Shown: piece by piece, positions 1 through 6,213 of the stretch
Numbering within the stretch: position 1 is the stretch's first letter
Layout of the letters: each line of letters starts with the position of its first letter
Assembly: GCA_021813065.1 (NCBI GenBank)
Contig: JAKALZ010000059.1
Location: 1 to 8,872, forward strand
Length of the DNA: 8,872 bases
From: a bacterium
GTDB taxonomy: Bacteria; Spirochaetota; Spirochaetia; Treponematales; Rectinemataceae
Direction of reading: 5' to 3'
Notes under the pieces: generated by a model
Told to the model about the DNA's origin: nothing
Databases searched by the model: none
What the model saw: only the letters and a program-made list of their open reading frames with translations
Program-made: the position numbers and the translations under genes

Positions 1-13
1 CGGAAACAACCAT
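1..13 (-). CDS. Probable start of TRAP transporter large permease (DctM), cut by window edge
   Basis: An ATG lies at 13-11 on the minus strand, 10 nt after the dctQ stop codon. A purine-rich GAGGGG that overlaps that stop sits at a good ribosome-binding distance. Only four codons (Met-Val-Val-Ser) are visible, so the protein itself cannot be recognised. The call rests on TRAP operon order, in which the large permease gene normally follows dctQ. If correct, the product would be the multi-spanning membrane subunit that carries the substrate across the inner membrane using an ion gradient. Confidence 0.5.
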
Positions 14-23
14 ATTTTGCCCC

Positions 24-563
24 TCAGATATCGATGTAGCTTGTCGCCGAAGTCTGAAGCTTTCCCTGTGGATCGGCGAGGATGAGGATGCTGACAAGTA
101 CGATTTGAATCGCCCCGAGCATCATCGAGAGCGGAACCGAGAGTTTCGGCAGAACCATAGAAATGCCGAGCGACTGAGTCATCTGCGCCTTCGCGTCGAT
201 AGTGGATTGAACGGCATATACTGACATAAACACGAGAAACGCAAAGACAAAGAAATTGATCAGCAGAGCGACAAATTTCCTCGAATTGGGATGCTTCAGT
301 GAATCCAAAATCACTGTCAAGCCGACGTGCTCTCCGCCGGAAATGCCCAGGCTGATCGCGAGGCTCGCGCCCCAAATCATCAGATATCGCGCGAGCTCCT
401 CGGTAAAATTGAGCGGTGAATTGAACACATATCGAAAAAAGACGCCCAAAAGCACATCGATCGTCATCGCCCCAAAGAGGAGCGCGCACACTATGCTCAC
501 CACTTTATCAAGCAGCGACGAACACCGACGCGCCGCCCGCGCGATCGGAATTTGCTCACCCAT
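24..563 (-). CDS. dctQ: TRAP transporter small permease subunit (DctQ-type)
   Basis: This is the small inner-membrane subunit of a tripartite ATP-independent periplasmic (TRAP) transporter, which pairs with the large permease DctM. The 179-residue length is normal for the family. Four hydrophobic segments are visible at about residues 21-43, 58-74, 97-118 and 138-163. The loop before the second segment has the family signature of Asn-Ser-Pro-Leu followed by Thr-Glu-Glu-Leu-Ala-Arg (about 48-59) and a nearby Trp (64). The ATG at 563 is preceded by a strong GAGGAGAG ribosome-binding site. The gene lies downstream of dctP and of a terminator-like hairpin, so its expression may be lower than that of dctP. 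The substrate is unknown. The family call is firm. Confidence 0.9.
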   Translation of the reverse strand: MGEQIPIARAARRCSSLLDKVVSIVCALLFGAMTIDVLLGVFFRYVFNSPLNFTEELARYLMIWGASLAISLGISGGEHVGLTVILDSLKHPNSRKFVALLINFFVFAFLVFMSVYAVQSTIDAKAQMTQSLGISMVLPKLSVPLSMMLGAIQIVLVSILILADPQGKLQTSATSYIDI

Positions 564-591
564 ATTCTCTCCTCGGAACCATTTTTAGCCT

Positions 592-626
592 AAAAAACCG
601 CGCCACCCGCGCAGTGCGGGCGGCGC
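592..626 (-). terminator. Intrinsic terminator or attenuator between dctP and dctQ
   Basis: In transcript sense, an 11-nt arm (GCGCCGCCCGC, 626-616) pairs with GCGGGTGGCGC (610-600) through a single G-U wobble, around the 5-nt loop ACTGC. Two G's follow and then six U's (597-592). This is a textbook rho-independent shape. It lies after the dctP stop and about 28 nt before the dctQ start, inside the transporter operon, so partial termination is the likely role. A smaller 6-bp hairpin (CACCGC/GCGGTG, 642-657) lies just upstream of it. Confidence 0.8.
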
Positions 627-674
627 TTCATTCGCGGACAGCACCGCACACGCGGTGGCAGGCTCGCGGCAGAA

Positions 675-1709
675 TCAGTCTCCGAGTTCCTTCTCGGCTT
701 TGTCGATCGCGTCGAAGAACTTGTCGACCCAGAATTTGCCCTCATCCTTGTACTGCGCGAGCATGAAATCGCGCGCGGCGGGCACGGTGGCGTCGCGGAA
801 CTGCTTCAGCTCCGCCTTGGAGGGCACGTAAACCTGCATCTTCTCAGCGAGCGCGGGAAGGCCCTTGTCGGTGGAATCGATGATTCTCGAGAGGCCGCGG
901 CCCGCGACAATCGCGGTGCGGGCGGCGTCATCCACCACTGCTTTGAGTTCGCTCGAGAGCCCATTGTAGAACTTCGGATTGATGACCCACACATAGGGGG
1001 CGTAGAGTTGGTTCGTCAGGGTAATGTACTTCTGCACTTCCTGGAGCTTGGCCATCGCGATGATGGAGATGGGGTTCATCTGGCCATCGACAACGCCAGT
1101 CTGGAGGCTCGTGTAGACTTCGGCCCAGGCGATCGTGGTCGGGGAAGCGCCGAGCGCCTTCACGATAGCCTGATGGAGCGGCAGCGCCATCGTGCGGAGC
1201 TTGATGCCTTTCATGTCCGCCGGCGACTTGATGGGATGCTTCGAGTTCGTGATCTCGAAGAATCCGCCCGATTCACCGAACCCGAGCACATGGAAACCGG
1301 CTTTCTTCTCAATGTCCGCCGAGAGCGCCTTGCCGAAGTCGCCGTCGTAGACCTTGTAGCCTATATTGTAGCTCGAGAACGCGAATGGCATGTTCGTCAC
1401 GTCGATGAGGGGATAGAACTGCGCCATTCCGCCAGAAGAGGAGATGAAGGACTGGACGACGCCAGCCTTGACCTGCTGCAGGGTCTCGGCTTCTTTTCCT
1501 AGAACGCCATTGGGGTAGATCTCCACTTTGATCTGGCCGTTGGAATTGCTCTCGACTTCGCTCTTGAACACCGCGGCCATCGCGGCGGAAGCGACGTCGT
1601 AGGGCTGCTGCGGATTGAGGTGCGCGAGTTTAAGAGTGACCTGCGCGAACACCGCCGAAGGCACCAGCAAGAGAACCAGCGCGAGCGCTGCCAATACGGT
1701 TCTTTTCAT
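675..1709 (-). CDS. dctP: TRAP transporter solute-binding protein (DctP-type)
   Basis: This is the periplasmic substrate-binding protein that captures a small, usually carboxylate, ligand and delivers it to the DctQ/DctM permease. A clear Sec signal peptide is present: charged Met-Lys-Arg, a hydrophobic core, and an Ala-X-Ala-like cleavage site near residues 20-22. The mature protein opens with the Leu-Lys-Leu-Ala-His strand typical of the family. Later come Tyr-Pro-Asn-Gly-Val-Leu-Gly (65-71), Lys-Leu-Arg (170-172), where Arg172 is in the position of the ligand carboxylate-binding arginine, and the hallmark segment from Ala-Leu-Gly-Ala (185-188) to Gln-Thr-Gly-Val-Val-Asp-Gly (203-209). The 344-residue length is normal. 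The start has a strong GGAGGAAG ribosome-binding site. No enzyme genes next to it reveal the ligand; the amine/amino-acid oxidoreductase genes lie about 3.3 kb away across the iron-sulfur operon. Confidence 0.93.
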   Translation of the reverse strand: MKRTVLAALALVLLLVPSAVFAQVTLKLAHLNPQQPYDVASAAMAAVFKSEVESNSNGQIKVEIYPNGVLGKEAETLQQVKAGVVQSFISSSGGMAQFYPLIDVTNMPFAFSSYNIGYKVYDGDFGKALSADIEKKAGFHVLGFGESGGFFEITNSKHPIKSPADMKGIKLRTMALPLHQAIVKALGASPTTIAWAEVYTSLQTGVVDGQMNPISIIAMAKLQEVQKYITLTNQLYAPYVWVINPKFYNGLSSELKAVVDDAARTAIVAGRGLSRIIDSTDKGLPALAEKMQVYVPSKAELKQFRDATVPAARDFMLAQYKDEGKFWVDKFFDAIDKAEKELGD

Positions 1710-1743
1710 GTCTTCCTCCCTGGATTGTGGGTTTTCAGGCCCC

Positions 1744-1773
1744 AGAATACGATGCGTATCGCTGATTCGTCAA
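1744..1773 (-). promoter_or_regulatory. Candidate sigma70 promoter of dctP
   Basis: On the minus strand TTGACG (1773-1768) matches the -35 consensus at five of six positions. After 18 nt, TATTCT (1749-1744) matches the -10 at four of six. Transcription would begin near 1737 and leave a leader of about 28 nt. A 13-nt inverted repeat (ATACG, 3 nt, CGTAT; 1747-1759) overlaps the -10, which is where a repressor could act. Confidence 0.5.
1747..1759. promoter_or_regulatory. Inverted repeat over the dctP -10, possible operator
   Basis: ATACG and CGTAT form a perfect 5-bp dyad around a 3-nt spacer, overlapping the proposed dctP -10 element. Its position suits repression of the transporter, but no cognate regulator is encoded in the window and the arms are short. 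Confidence 0.3.
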
Positions 1774-1784
1774 GAGGTAAATAT

Positions 1785-1806
1785 TTATACTGTATATTAT
1801 GTATAA
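1785..1806. promoter_or_regulatory. AT-rich nested inverted repeats upstream of dctP
   Basis: TTATAC (1785-1790) and GTATAA (1801-1806) are perfect 6-bp arms. Nested inside is TATAC-T-GTATA (1786-1796). The site lies just upstream of the proposed dctP -35 and just downstream of the mutY stop. It resembles GTATAC-type operators of GntR/FadR-family regulators, which often control sugar-acid TRAP systems. It could equally be a weak end-of-transcript hairpin for the upstream operon, and the high A+T makes chance dyads likely. Confidence 0.3.
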
Positions 1807-1809
1807 TCT

Positions 1810-2697
1810 TTAATTCTTAGACACCGGTACGCGGAAGAACGCGGCGCGAAGCATTGATCCGGGCGCGCTTGAACCCGCTTCTGCTTCAGCTTGTACTATC
1901 TCGATGAACCCTTCTTTTTCGAGCTTTTCGGCGCAGATCCAGAGACGCGCAGGGTCCGCGTCGAGATCGCTCGAGAGCGCTTCGACGCTCGTGAGCGAGG
2001 ATTTCAGAAGCGCCTTCAGAATCGCCCCGCGCAATTGTCGTTCCGAGCCTTGAAAGCGGGTTTGAGGTCGGTACGTGGCTGCCTTCCTCGTGAAATTGAG
2101 CTCGTGCGCCTTGAGCCAGGAACCGTAGTCCATGAGCGCGGTGTACCATACTCGCGGCTGGGATTCGTCGAGGAGCGCCCGGCCAACCGCCTCAAGCTCA
2201 GTGTCGCTGATCTTCATCGCGCCTTCGAAAAAGTGACGAATAAAGACCGCGCGTATGTTCGTTTCCAAAAACACCGAAGGGATGTCGAAGGCAAAGGCGA
2301 GTATTGCCCCCGCGGTGTATGGGCCGATGCCCGGAAGCGTTTTCAGCTCAGCCTCGGTCGCCGGCACGATATCGCGATAGGTTTCGGCGAGGATTTTCGA
2401 GGTTTTGTGCAGGGAGAGGGCGCGCCTGTTGTAGCCGAGTCCGCTCCACGCCGCGAGCACTTCCGCGACTGAGCGCGAGGCGAATGATGAGGGTGTCGGG
2501 TAATTTTTGCGCCATTCCGGAAAAATAGCCGCGACGCGCGAGACCTGTGTCTGCTGGAGCATTACTTCAGAAAGAAGGATGTGCCAGGGGCTCAAGTCGC
2601 CCCGCCATGGAAGCTCTCTGTAGCACTCCTTGCCTTTTTGGAGGAGATAGGCCCTGCTCGCTGCAATGTCCTCAGCTGTAGATATGGACAAATTCAT
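1810..2697 (-). CDS. mutY: MutY-like A/G-specific adenine glycosylase lacking the iron-sulfur cluster
   Basis: This is a base-excision repair glycosylase of the HhH-GPD superfamily, expected to remove adenine mispaired with 8-oxoguanine. The LPWR motif (29-32) is followed by Ser-Glu-Val-Met-Leu-Gln-Gln-Thr-Gln (43-51), which carries the catalytic Glu44. A Gly-Leu-Gly-Tyr segment (86-89) and the helix-hairpin-helix Leu-Pro-Gly-Ile-Gly-Pro-Tyr-Thr-Ala (121-129) follow. Two departures stand out. The usual Asp of the LDGN/VDTN motif is Glu145 in Phe-Leu-Glu-Thr-Asn (143-147). The C-X6-C-X2-C-X5-C cluster loop is absent, the chain going straight into a basic segment (about 198-224). At 295 residues it is shorter than E. 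coli MutY. It starts 26 nt inside nifU without a clear Shine-Dalgarno, so translation is probably coupled; a TTG at 2691 is an alternative start. Confidence 0.85.
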   Translation of the reverse strand: MNLSISTAEDIAASRAYLLQKGKECYRELPWRGDLSPWHILLSEVMLQQTQVSRVAAIFPEWRKNYPTPSSFASRSVAEVLAAWSGLGYNRRALSLHKTSKILAETYRDIVPATEAELKTLPGIGPYTAGAILAFAFDIPSVFLETNIRAVFIRHFFEGAMKISDTELEAVGRALLDESQPRVWYTALMDYGSWLKAHELNFTRKAATYRPQTRFQGSERQLRGAILKALLKSSLTSVEALSSDLDADPARLWICAEKLEKEGFIEIVQAEAEAGSSAPGSMLRAAFFRVPVSKN

Positions 2698-3274
2698 GCA
2701 GGAGTTCTTCGGCCTTTGTCTTGCAGGAACCGCAGACCGTGCCGATCTTGGTGGCTTCTTGCAGCGAGTGCCAGTCGCGGGCGCCCTGTTTTACTGCCTC
2801 TTCGATGTCTTTGTCGCTGATATTGAGGCACTTGCAGATGATCTGGACATCTTCGCCCTTGAATTCGCCCGCCCTGCCCTCGCGCTCGAGGTACACGTCG
2901 ATCGCGGCGCGCAGCGCCTTGTCGCCCAGCACCGAACAGTGAATTTTATTCTCAGGGAGGCCACCGAGCTTATTCGCGATGTCGGCGGGCTTGATGTGGT
3001 AGGCGTCGCGTATATTCATTCCTTTTATGGTTTCGGAGAGCATTGAGGTTGAGGCAATGGCTGAGGCGCACCCATAGGTCTTCCACCGCACATCCTCAAT
3101 GGTGTCACGCTTGATTTTGAGCATGAACATCATCTGGTCGCCGCATTTTATGTTGCCCACCATGCCCTCGGCATCGGCCTTGAAGTCGCCATCCTTGTCG
3201 GGGTCGAAGACATTCCGGGGATTGGTGAAGTGTTCCTTTACGATATCAGAATAGAGCCACTGAAACGCGTCCAT
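2672..3274 (-). CDS. nifU: NifU-type iron-sulfur scaffold with C-terminal BFD [2Fe-2S] domain
   Basis: This scaffold protein accepts sulfur from the desulfurase and builds [Fe-S] clusters for transfer to apoproteins. Residues 1-130 form the IscU/NifU N-terminal domain, with scaffold Cys44 in Cys-Gly-Asp (Asp46), Cys69 and Cys113. Residues 145-185 form a BFD-type permanent [2Fe-2S] domain with Cys147-X-Cys149 and Cys181-X2-Cys184. These spacings agree closely with Azotobacter NifU, but the C-terminal Nfu domain of full-length NifU is missing. I chose the ATG at 3274 (200 residues) because a GAGGAG lies 7 nt upstream and the protein then begins like other NifU/IscU. The reading frame can be extended upstream to a TTG at 3307, which lacks such support. 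The gene follows nifS by 29 nt and overlaps mutY by 26 nt. Confidence 0.92.
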   Translation of the reverse strand: MDAFQWLYSDIVKEHFTNPRNVFDPDKDGDFKADAEGMVGNIKCGDQMMFMLKIKRDTIEDVRWKTYGCASAIASTSMLSETIKGMNIRDAYHIKPADIANKLGGLPENKIHCSVLGDKALRAAIDVYLEREGRAGEFKGEDVQIICKCLNISDKDIEEAVKQGARDWHSLQEATKIGTVCGSCKTKAEELLHEFVHIYS

Positions 3275-3303
3275 TATTTTGCTCCTCGCATAATTTCGCG
3301 CAC

Positions 3304-4506
3304 TCAAACGCCGCGGTGATGTCCAGCGACCGCGATCTGTTCGAAGGGAACTGTTGACATTTTCCTCAGCCGCGCGATGATCGGGGGAAGCTTTTCGCCA
3401 ACATAGCGAATATCTTCCTCTGTGGTGTATTTGCCAAGTGAAAATCGGATCGAACCATGGGCCAGCTCAGGCCCAAGCCCTATGGCAATCAGCACATGGG
3501 AAGGGTCGAGACTGCCCGAAGCGCATGCTGAGCCCGTGGAGACTTCGATGCCCTCGAGATCCAGCGAAAGAAGAATCGATTCGCCCTCCGCGCCCGGGAA
3601 GGAGACATTGAGTGTGTTGGGAAGCAGGTTGTCAGGATCGCCGTTGATCCGCGCCGAGGGAATACGCTCGACAATGAGGTCCCTGAGGAGGTTTCGAAGC
3701 CGGCTCGTGTGCGCGGCGTACTCGCCCAGCTCTGCGGCGGCCAGCCGCGCGGCTTCGCCGAAACCAATGATGCCGAGGTTGTTGTAGGTGCCCGCGCGCA
3801 CTCCATCTTCCTGGTGCCCTCCACGGATGAGCGGTTCGATGGGAGCCTTGGAGCGCACATAGAGCGCGCCAATACCCTTCGGGCCATAAATCTTGTGACA
3901 CGAGAGCGTGCAGTAATCGACACCCCAGTCGTCAACCGAAACGGGAATTTTCCCGACAGCCTGCGTGGCGTCGGTATGCACAAAGGCGCCTATTTCTTTC
4001 GCGAGGCGCGCGATTTCGCGTATGTCTTCGATTGTGCCTATCTCATTGTTCGCGGCCATTACCGACACAAGGAGGACATCAAGACCCAATTCGCGGCGGT
4101 ATTGATCCATATCGACGCGGCCCCGATCGTCGACGTTCAGAAAAACCACAGGAAAACCTTCTTCTCCAAGATGGGCGGCCGCGTTGAGCACGCAGGGGTG
4201 TTCGATCGAGGTCGTGATGATCTTGCGCCGCTTTTGAGCGCGCCCGTGAAAGAACATTGTGTTGAACACGGTATTGTTGGACTCGGAACCACCCGAAGTA
4301 AAGTACAGATTCGAAGGATTTTTCGCGCCGATGAGCGCCGCCACATTCTTCCTCGCCGCCTCGATCTCCGCGCGGGCTGCGCGGCCAAGCTCGTGCATGC
4401 TCGACGCGTTGCCGTAGATATCGAGCGCTTCCACCATGAGATCGCGCACTTCCGCGCGCAGGGGGGTTGTCGCGTTGTAATCGAGATACACGTAGCGACT
4501 GCTCAT
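3304..4506 (-). CDS. nifS: Cysteine desulfurase (NifS/IscS family)
   Basis: This is a pyridoxal-phosphate enzyme that converts L-cysteine to L-alanine and donates the persulfide sulfur to the NifU scaffold encoded just downstream. Visible landmarks are the N-terminal Tyr-Leu-Asp-Tyr-Asn-Ala-Thr-Thr (7-14), His103 in Ile-Glu-His-Pro stacking on the cofactor, Asp179 and Gln182 in the His-Thr-Asp-Ala-Thr-Gln motif, and the PLP-binding Lys205 in Ser-Cys-His-Lys. The catalytic Cys328 lies in Ser-Thr-Gly-Ser-Ala-Cys-Ala-Ser-Gly, the group I (NifS/IscS) loop. The 400-residue length is typical. Its ATG overlaps the rrf2 stop in an ATGA, preceded by AAGGAG, so the two genes are translationally coupled. 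Whether to call it NifS or IscS is a naming matter; no nitrogenase genes are visible, so a housekeeping role is likely. Confidence 0.95.
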   Translation of the reverse strand: MSSRYVYLDYNATTPLRAEVRDLMVEALDIYGNASSMHELGRAARAEIEAARKNVAALIGAKNPSNLYFTSGGSESNNTVFNTMFFHGRAQKRRKIITTSIEHPCVLNAAAHLGEEGFPVVFLNVDDRGRVDMDQYRRELGLDVLLVSVMAANNEIGTIEDIREIARLAKEIGAFVHTDATQAVGKIPVSVDDWGVDYCTLSCHKIYGPKGIGALYVRSKAPIEPLIRGGHQEDGVRAGTYNNLGIIGFGEAARLAAAELGEYAAHTSRLRNLLRDLIVERIPSARINGDPDNLLPNTLNVSFPGAEGESILLSLDLEGIEVSTGSACASGSLDPSHVLIAIGLGPELAHGSIRFSLGKYTTEEDIRYVGEKLPPIIARLRKMSTVPFEQIAVAGHHRGV

Positions 4507-4976
4507 GAATGATGCTCCTTTTTCGCCGCGATTGAAATTTCGTTAAGCTGAGGAGAGGGCTCGATTCGGTTGCGCGGGGACAATGGTTCGGCAATCTCCG
4601 CGAGTGTCACTGACGCGAGATACGCATCCACCGTCCGCTTAAGCCCGAGCCAGAATCGGCGAGGGAGGCAACCTTCCGCGACTGTACAGATCGAGGCGTC
4701 GTCGACGCACTCAACTGGTCGAATATCTCCTTCCGTCGCCTTCACCACGTCGCTCATCAGAATGAGCTCTGGTTCTCTCGCAAGCCGATATCCCCCGCTG
4801 CGCCCGCGATCCGCGCTCAAGAGGCCCGCGCTTTTCAATTGACTGAAAATAGCCTCGAGATACTTGAATGGGATGCGCTCAGTCTCGGCGATGCTCGCCA
4901 CACTCGCAGTTTTTACCTGCACGAGATGGACCAAAGCCCGTATCGCGTATTGTGTCTTGGTGGGAACCTGAAACAT
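4503..4976 (-). CDS. Rrf2-family, IscR-like iron-sulfur-sensing transcriptional regulator
   Basis: This is a winged-helix regulator of the Rrf2 family, 157 residues. The N-terminal Tyr-Ala-Ile-Arg-Ala-Leu (10-15), the Pro-Phe-Lys-Tyr-Leu-Glu recognition region (36-41) and the Gly-Arg-Ser-Gly-Gly-Tyr-Arg-Leu wing (58-65) are characteristic. Three cysteines, Cys90-X6-Cys97-X5-Cys103, match the cluster ligands of IscR/NsrR-type members. The X6-X5 spacing is that of NsrR and of many Gram-positive IscR proteins; E. coli IscR has X5-X5. As first gene ahead of nifS and nifU it most likely senses Fe-S status and regulates its own operon. An NO-sensing role cannot be excluded by cysteine spacing alone. 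AGGA 8 nt before the ATG is a modest ribosome-binding site. About 35 residues at the C terminus look unstructured. Confidence 0.9.
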   Translation of the reverse strand: MFQVPTKTQYAIRALVHLVQVKTASVASIAETERIPFKYLEAIFSQLKSAGLLSADRGRSGGYRLAREPELILMSDVVKATEGDIRPVECVDDASICTVAEGCLPRRFWLGLKRTVDAYLASVTLAEIAEPLSPRNRIEPSPQLNEISIAAKKEHHS

Positions 4977-4981
4977 GCTAA

Positions 4982-5007
4982 ATATCCTACTAAATACCTA
5001 TGAATAT
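4982..5007. promoter_or_regulatory. Candidate Rrf2/IscR operator before the iron-sulfur operon
   Basis: On the plus strand the left half ATATCCTACTAAAT (4982-4995) fits the left part of the E. coli IscR type 1 consensus (ATASYYGACTRWWW) at 12 of 14 positions. The right half is poor, apart from a terminal TAT, and would need a 1-nt shift. The site covers the expected transcription start and leader of the regulator gene, so binding would block initiation. It fits autoregulation, but the half-site asymmetry keeps confidence low. Confidence 0.4.
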
Positions 5008-5011
5008 AGAC

Positions 5012-5040
5012 ACTATCGCGAAAACAAGATTATTTGTCAA
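5012..5040 (-). promoter_or_regulatory. Candidate sigma70 promoter of the rrf2-nifS-nifU-mutY operon
   Basis: A perfect TTGACA (5040-5035) on the minus strand begins immediately after the upstream oxidoreductase stop codon. After a 17-nt spacer, GATAGT (5017-5012) matches the -10 at four of six positions. The start would fall near 5005, inside the possible operator, about 30 nt before the regulator ATG. No terminator separates it from the upstream gene. Confidence 0.55.
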
Positions 5041-6213
5041 TTACTTCAAGAGCTCAATATGATCAAAATCGCGCGCGATTGACAGCTCTTCGAAAATGGG
5101 GCCGTACGCTGTCCTGCCCGCGGGCTGCGCGTACGAACTTCCATTAGAGATCGCGGAGGCGACGATTGTTCCAAGCCCTGGCCCAAGCATGAAGCCCTGT
5201 CCGCACATTCCGACGATCTGCAAAAAATTTTTCTCGCTCTCGGGATACCCAAGGATGGGCAGACCATCGGGAGTCATAGGATACATGCCGCGCCAGGTTC
5301 GCCGCACCCTCAGGTTTCGCAGGCGAGGATAGAGTTCAAGCATGCGCCGAACCACAAGAGGCAAAAAACCGCTCGTCGAATCCTTGTCTCTCCCCCACAC
5401 TTGGGGCCGCGGTGTGACGCAGAACACGACTTGCCCAGTTTCAGCTTGATAGAAGTAGTAATTTCCAGATTCCGCGTCGGCGCGGACATCGACAATCATT
5501 GGCTCCATAAAGCGCTCGATTGGCTCGGTGACTCCTGCCTCGTGGCAGTCCGGGAACACGGGAAGCTCGAAGCCCGCAAGCTTGGCGATATCCGAGGCTT
5601 TGGCGCCAGACGCGTTGATAAAGAGCGACGCGCAAAAATCTTCTCCGCCTGCGCGAACCGATAGGATGTTCTCGCCGCGCGTTTTAAAACCCTCAACCCT
5701 CGCATTGAAGAAGAAGGCGGCGCCCGCGCGGCACGCGAGTTCATGAAAGGCGCTCGCTGCCATGAGGGGTGATGCGTAGCCGTCGCCGGGACTGAAGGTT
5801 CCCCCTCGAAGTCCCTCCGCGCTGATACCTGGTGCTAGGTTCTGGATCAATCCGGATTCTATCCAGTCGATCGAGAGACCCGCGGTCTTCTGCACCTCGA
5901 GCAGGGAGCGAAACTGCGCCTCGGTTTTTGCATCGTATGCGACGTAGAGATAGCCGCCCGCTCGCCACTCCACGTCGAGGCCGTACTTCTGACGCAAGGA
6001 CGAGAATATCGCGATCGAATCGAGGCAGACGCGGATTTTCGCGGGATCGGAGTGGGTCGCGCGCACCCCGCCAATCGCCGCGCGATTCTGCCCCCTCCCC
6101 CACGAGGCCTCTTCGTCCAACACCGCGACGCTGAAACCTCTCTCCGCGAGCTGCCATGCAAGAGGCAGCCCAACCGAACCCGCGCCGAGTATCACAACAT
6201 CAAAATTCTTCAT
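5041..6213 (-). CDS. FAD-dependent amine/amino-acid dehydrogenase, catalytic (beta-type) subunit of the DAO family
   Basis: This is a flavoprotein of the glycine oxidase/D-amino-acid oxidase (DAO) fold, 390 residues, without signal peptide. The Rossmann motif Gly10-Ala-Gly-Ser-Val-Gly15 follows a beta strand, with an acidic Asp33-Glu end. Asn43-Arg-Ala-Ala-Ile-Gly-Gly-Val-Arg (43-51) is the flavin-contacting segment. Trp308-Arg-Gly and Thr314-Pro-Asp-Gly-Leu-Pro (314-319), then Gly338-Gln-Gly-Phe and Gly344-Pro-Gly (to 346), are the C-terminal FAD-closing motifs seen in sarcosine oxidase beta, proline dehydrogenase beta, HcnC and hydroxyproline dehydrogenase subunits. It would oxidise a secondary or primary amine of a small amino acid. 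Its ATG overlaps the stop of the 703-residue partner gene (ATGA), so the two are coupled and probably form one complex. The substrate is undetermined. Confidence 0.88.
   Translation of the reverse strand: MKNFDVVILGAGSVGLPLAWQLAERGFSVAVLDEEASWGRGQNRAAIGGVRATHSDPAKIRVCLDSIAIFSSLRQKYGLDVEWRAGGYLYVAYDAKTEAQFRSLLEVQKTAGLSIDWIESGLIQNLAPGISAEGLRGGTFSPGDGYASPLMAASAFHELACRAGAAFFFNARVEGFKTRGENILSVRAGGEDFCASLFINASGAKASDIAKLAGFELPVFPDCHEAGVTEPIERFMEPMIVDVRADAESGNYYFYQAETGQVVFCVTPRPQVWGRDKDSTSGFLPLVVRRMLELYPRLRNLRVRRTWRGMYPMTPDGLPILGYPESEKNFLQIVGMCGQGFMLGPGLGTIVASAISNGSSYAQPAGRTAYGPIFEELSIARDFDHIELLK

Noticed and set aside
1008..1502. 164-codon plus-strand frame inside dctP
   Set aside because: Complement of a well-recognised binding-protein gene, with no support of its own.
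3275..3307. Extended NifU start at the TTG overlapping the nifS stop
   Set aside because: The ATG at 3274 has a strong GAGGAG at 7 nt and gives a normal NifU N terminus; the 11 extra residues match nothing in the family.
2672..4506. Nitrogen-fixation operon
   Set aside because: The nifS and nifU names reflect family likeness. No nitrogenase or nif-specific gene is present, and the Rrf2 regulator and mutY suggest housekeeping cluster assembly.
3709..4512. 267-codon open frame on the plus strand
   Set aside because: Antisense to nifS, which has all catalytic residues. The translation shows no motif and no ribosome-binding site.
24..6213. TRAP transporter as part of the same functional unit as the oxidoreductase pair
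   Set aside because: Same strand, but separated by the iron-sulfur operon and with its own promoter-like sequence. A shared substrate is possible but nothing in the sequence supports it.
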